NCBI GenBank assembly: GCA_011800805.1
Contig: MPNW01000242.1
Span: forward strand, 94,752 to 142,936
DNA: 48,185 nt
Reading direction: 5' to 3'
Source: Hirudo medicinalis
Taxonomy: Eukaryota > Annelida > Clitellata > Hirudinida > Hirudinidae
The notes below the pieces were generated by a model. It worked only from the letters and a program-made list of their open reading frames with translations, made no database searches and was not told the DNA's origin. This document shows positions 48,096 to 48,185 of the stretch, in pieces (position 1 is the stretch's first letter; each line of letters begins with the position of its first letter). The position numbers and the translations under genes are program-made.

Positions 48096-48185
<90 letters not shown>
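48087..48185 (+). repeat. (TAA)n microsatellite at the window edge
   Basis: Almost perfect TAA repeat, about 33 units, running off the end of the window. It may continue beyond it, and may mark a contig or scaffold edge. Confidence 0.95.

Overview
This is nuclear DNA from an invertebrate animal. The genes are intron-rich with mostly short introns and belong to metazoan families (ERM, Mind bomb 1, hnRNP L). Spacer DNA is AT-rich and full of trinucleotide and tetranucleotide microsatellites, and there are degenerate tRNA-derived SINE copies. I cannot name the species. Exon models below were built by hand: exons were joined only where splice sites, reading phase and family similarity agreed.

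Layout, left to right. 1-1,300: weak signals of a minus-strand gene start. 1,437-5,372 (-): complete ezrin/radixin/moesin protein in 14 exons. 7,875-11,862 (+): RBM28/Nop4-type nucleolar RNA-binding protein in 13 exons, with three RRMs where four are usual. 11,961-12,310: assembly gap. 12,414-14,141 (-): four-TM MS4A/CD20-like protein. 15,404-16,082 (-): three-exon gene for a small secreted eight-cysteine knot peptide of the agatoxin-like class. 18,200-18,352 (-): 50-residue single-pass membrane micro-ORF. 18,961-23,519 (-): unidentified coiled-coil protein made of many tiny exons. 24,446-32,998 (-): Mind bomb 1 E3 ligase in about 20 exons, whose catalytic C-terminal RING exon is not found. 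33,431-34,584 (+): universal stress protein domain gene, head-to-head with Mind bomb. 35,402-42,788 (+): hnRNP L in 18 exons, including two textbook U12-type AT-AC introns. 44,697-47,485 (+): large protein with zinc-ribbon-like CxxC pairs and an NHL-like beta-propeller.

The genes do not form a pathway; they are ordinary animal neighbours (cell cortex, ribosome biogenesis, Notch signalling, splicing). The strongest leads are the agatoxin-like peptide gene, the paired AT-AC introns in hnRNP L, the missing third RING of Mind bomb, and a set of single-base indels in conserved exons that look like draft-assembly errors. The lack of RRM2 in RBM28 and the membrane micro-ORF are also worth checking.
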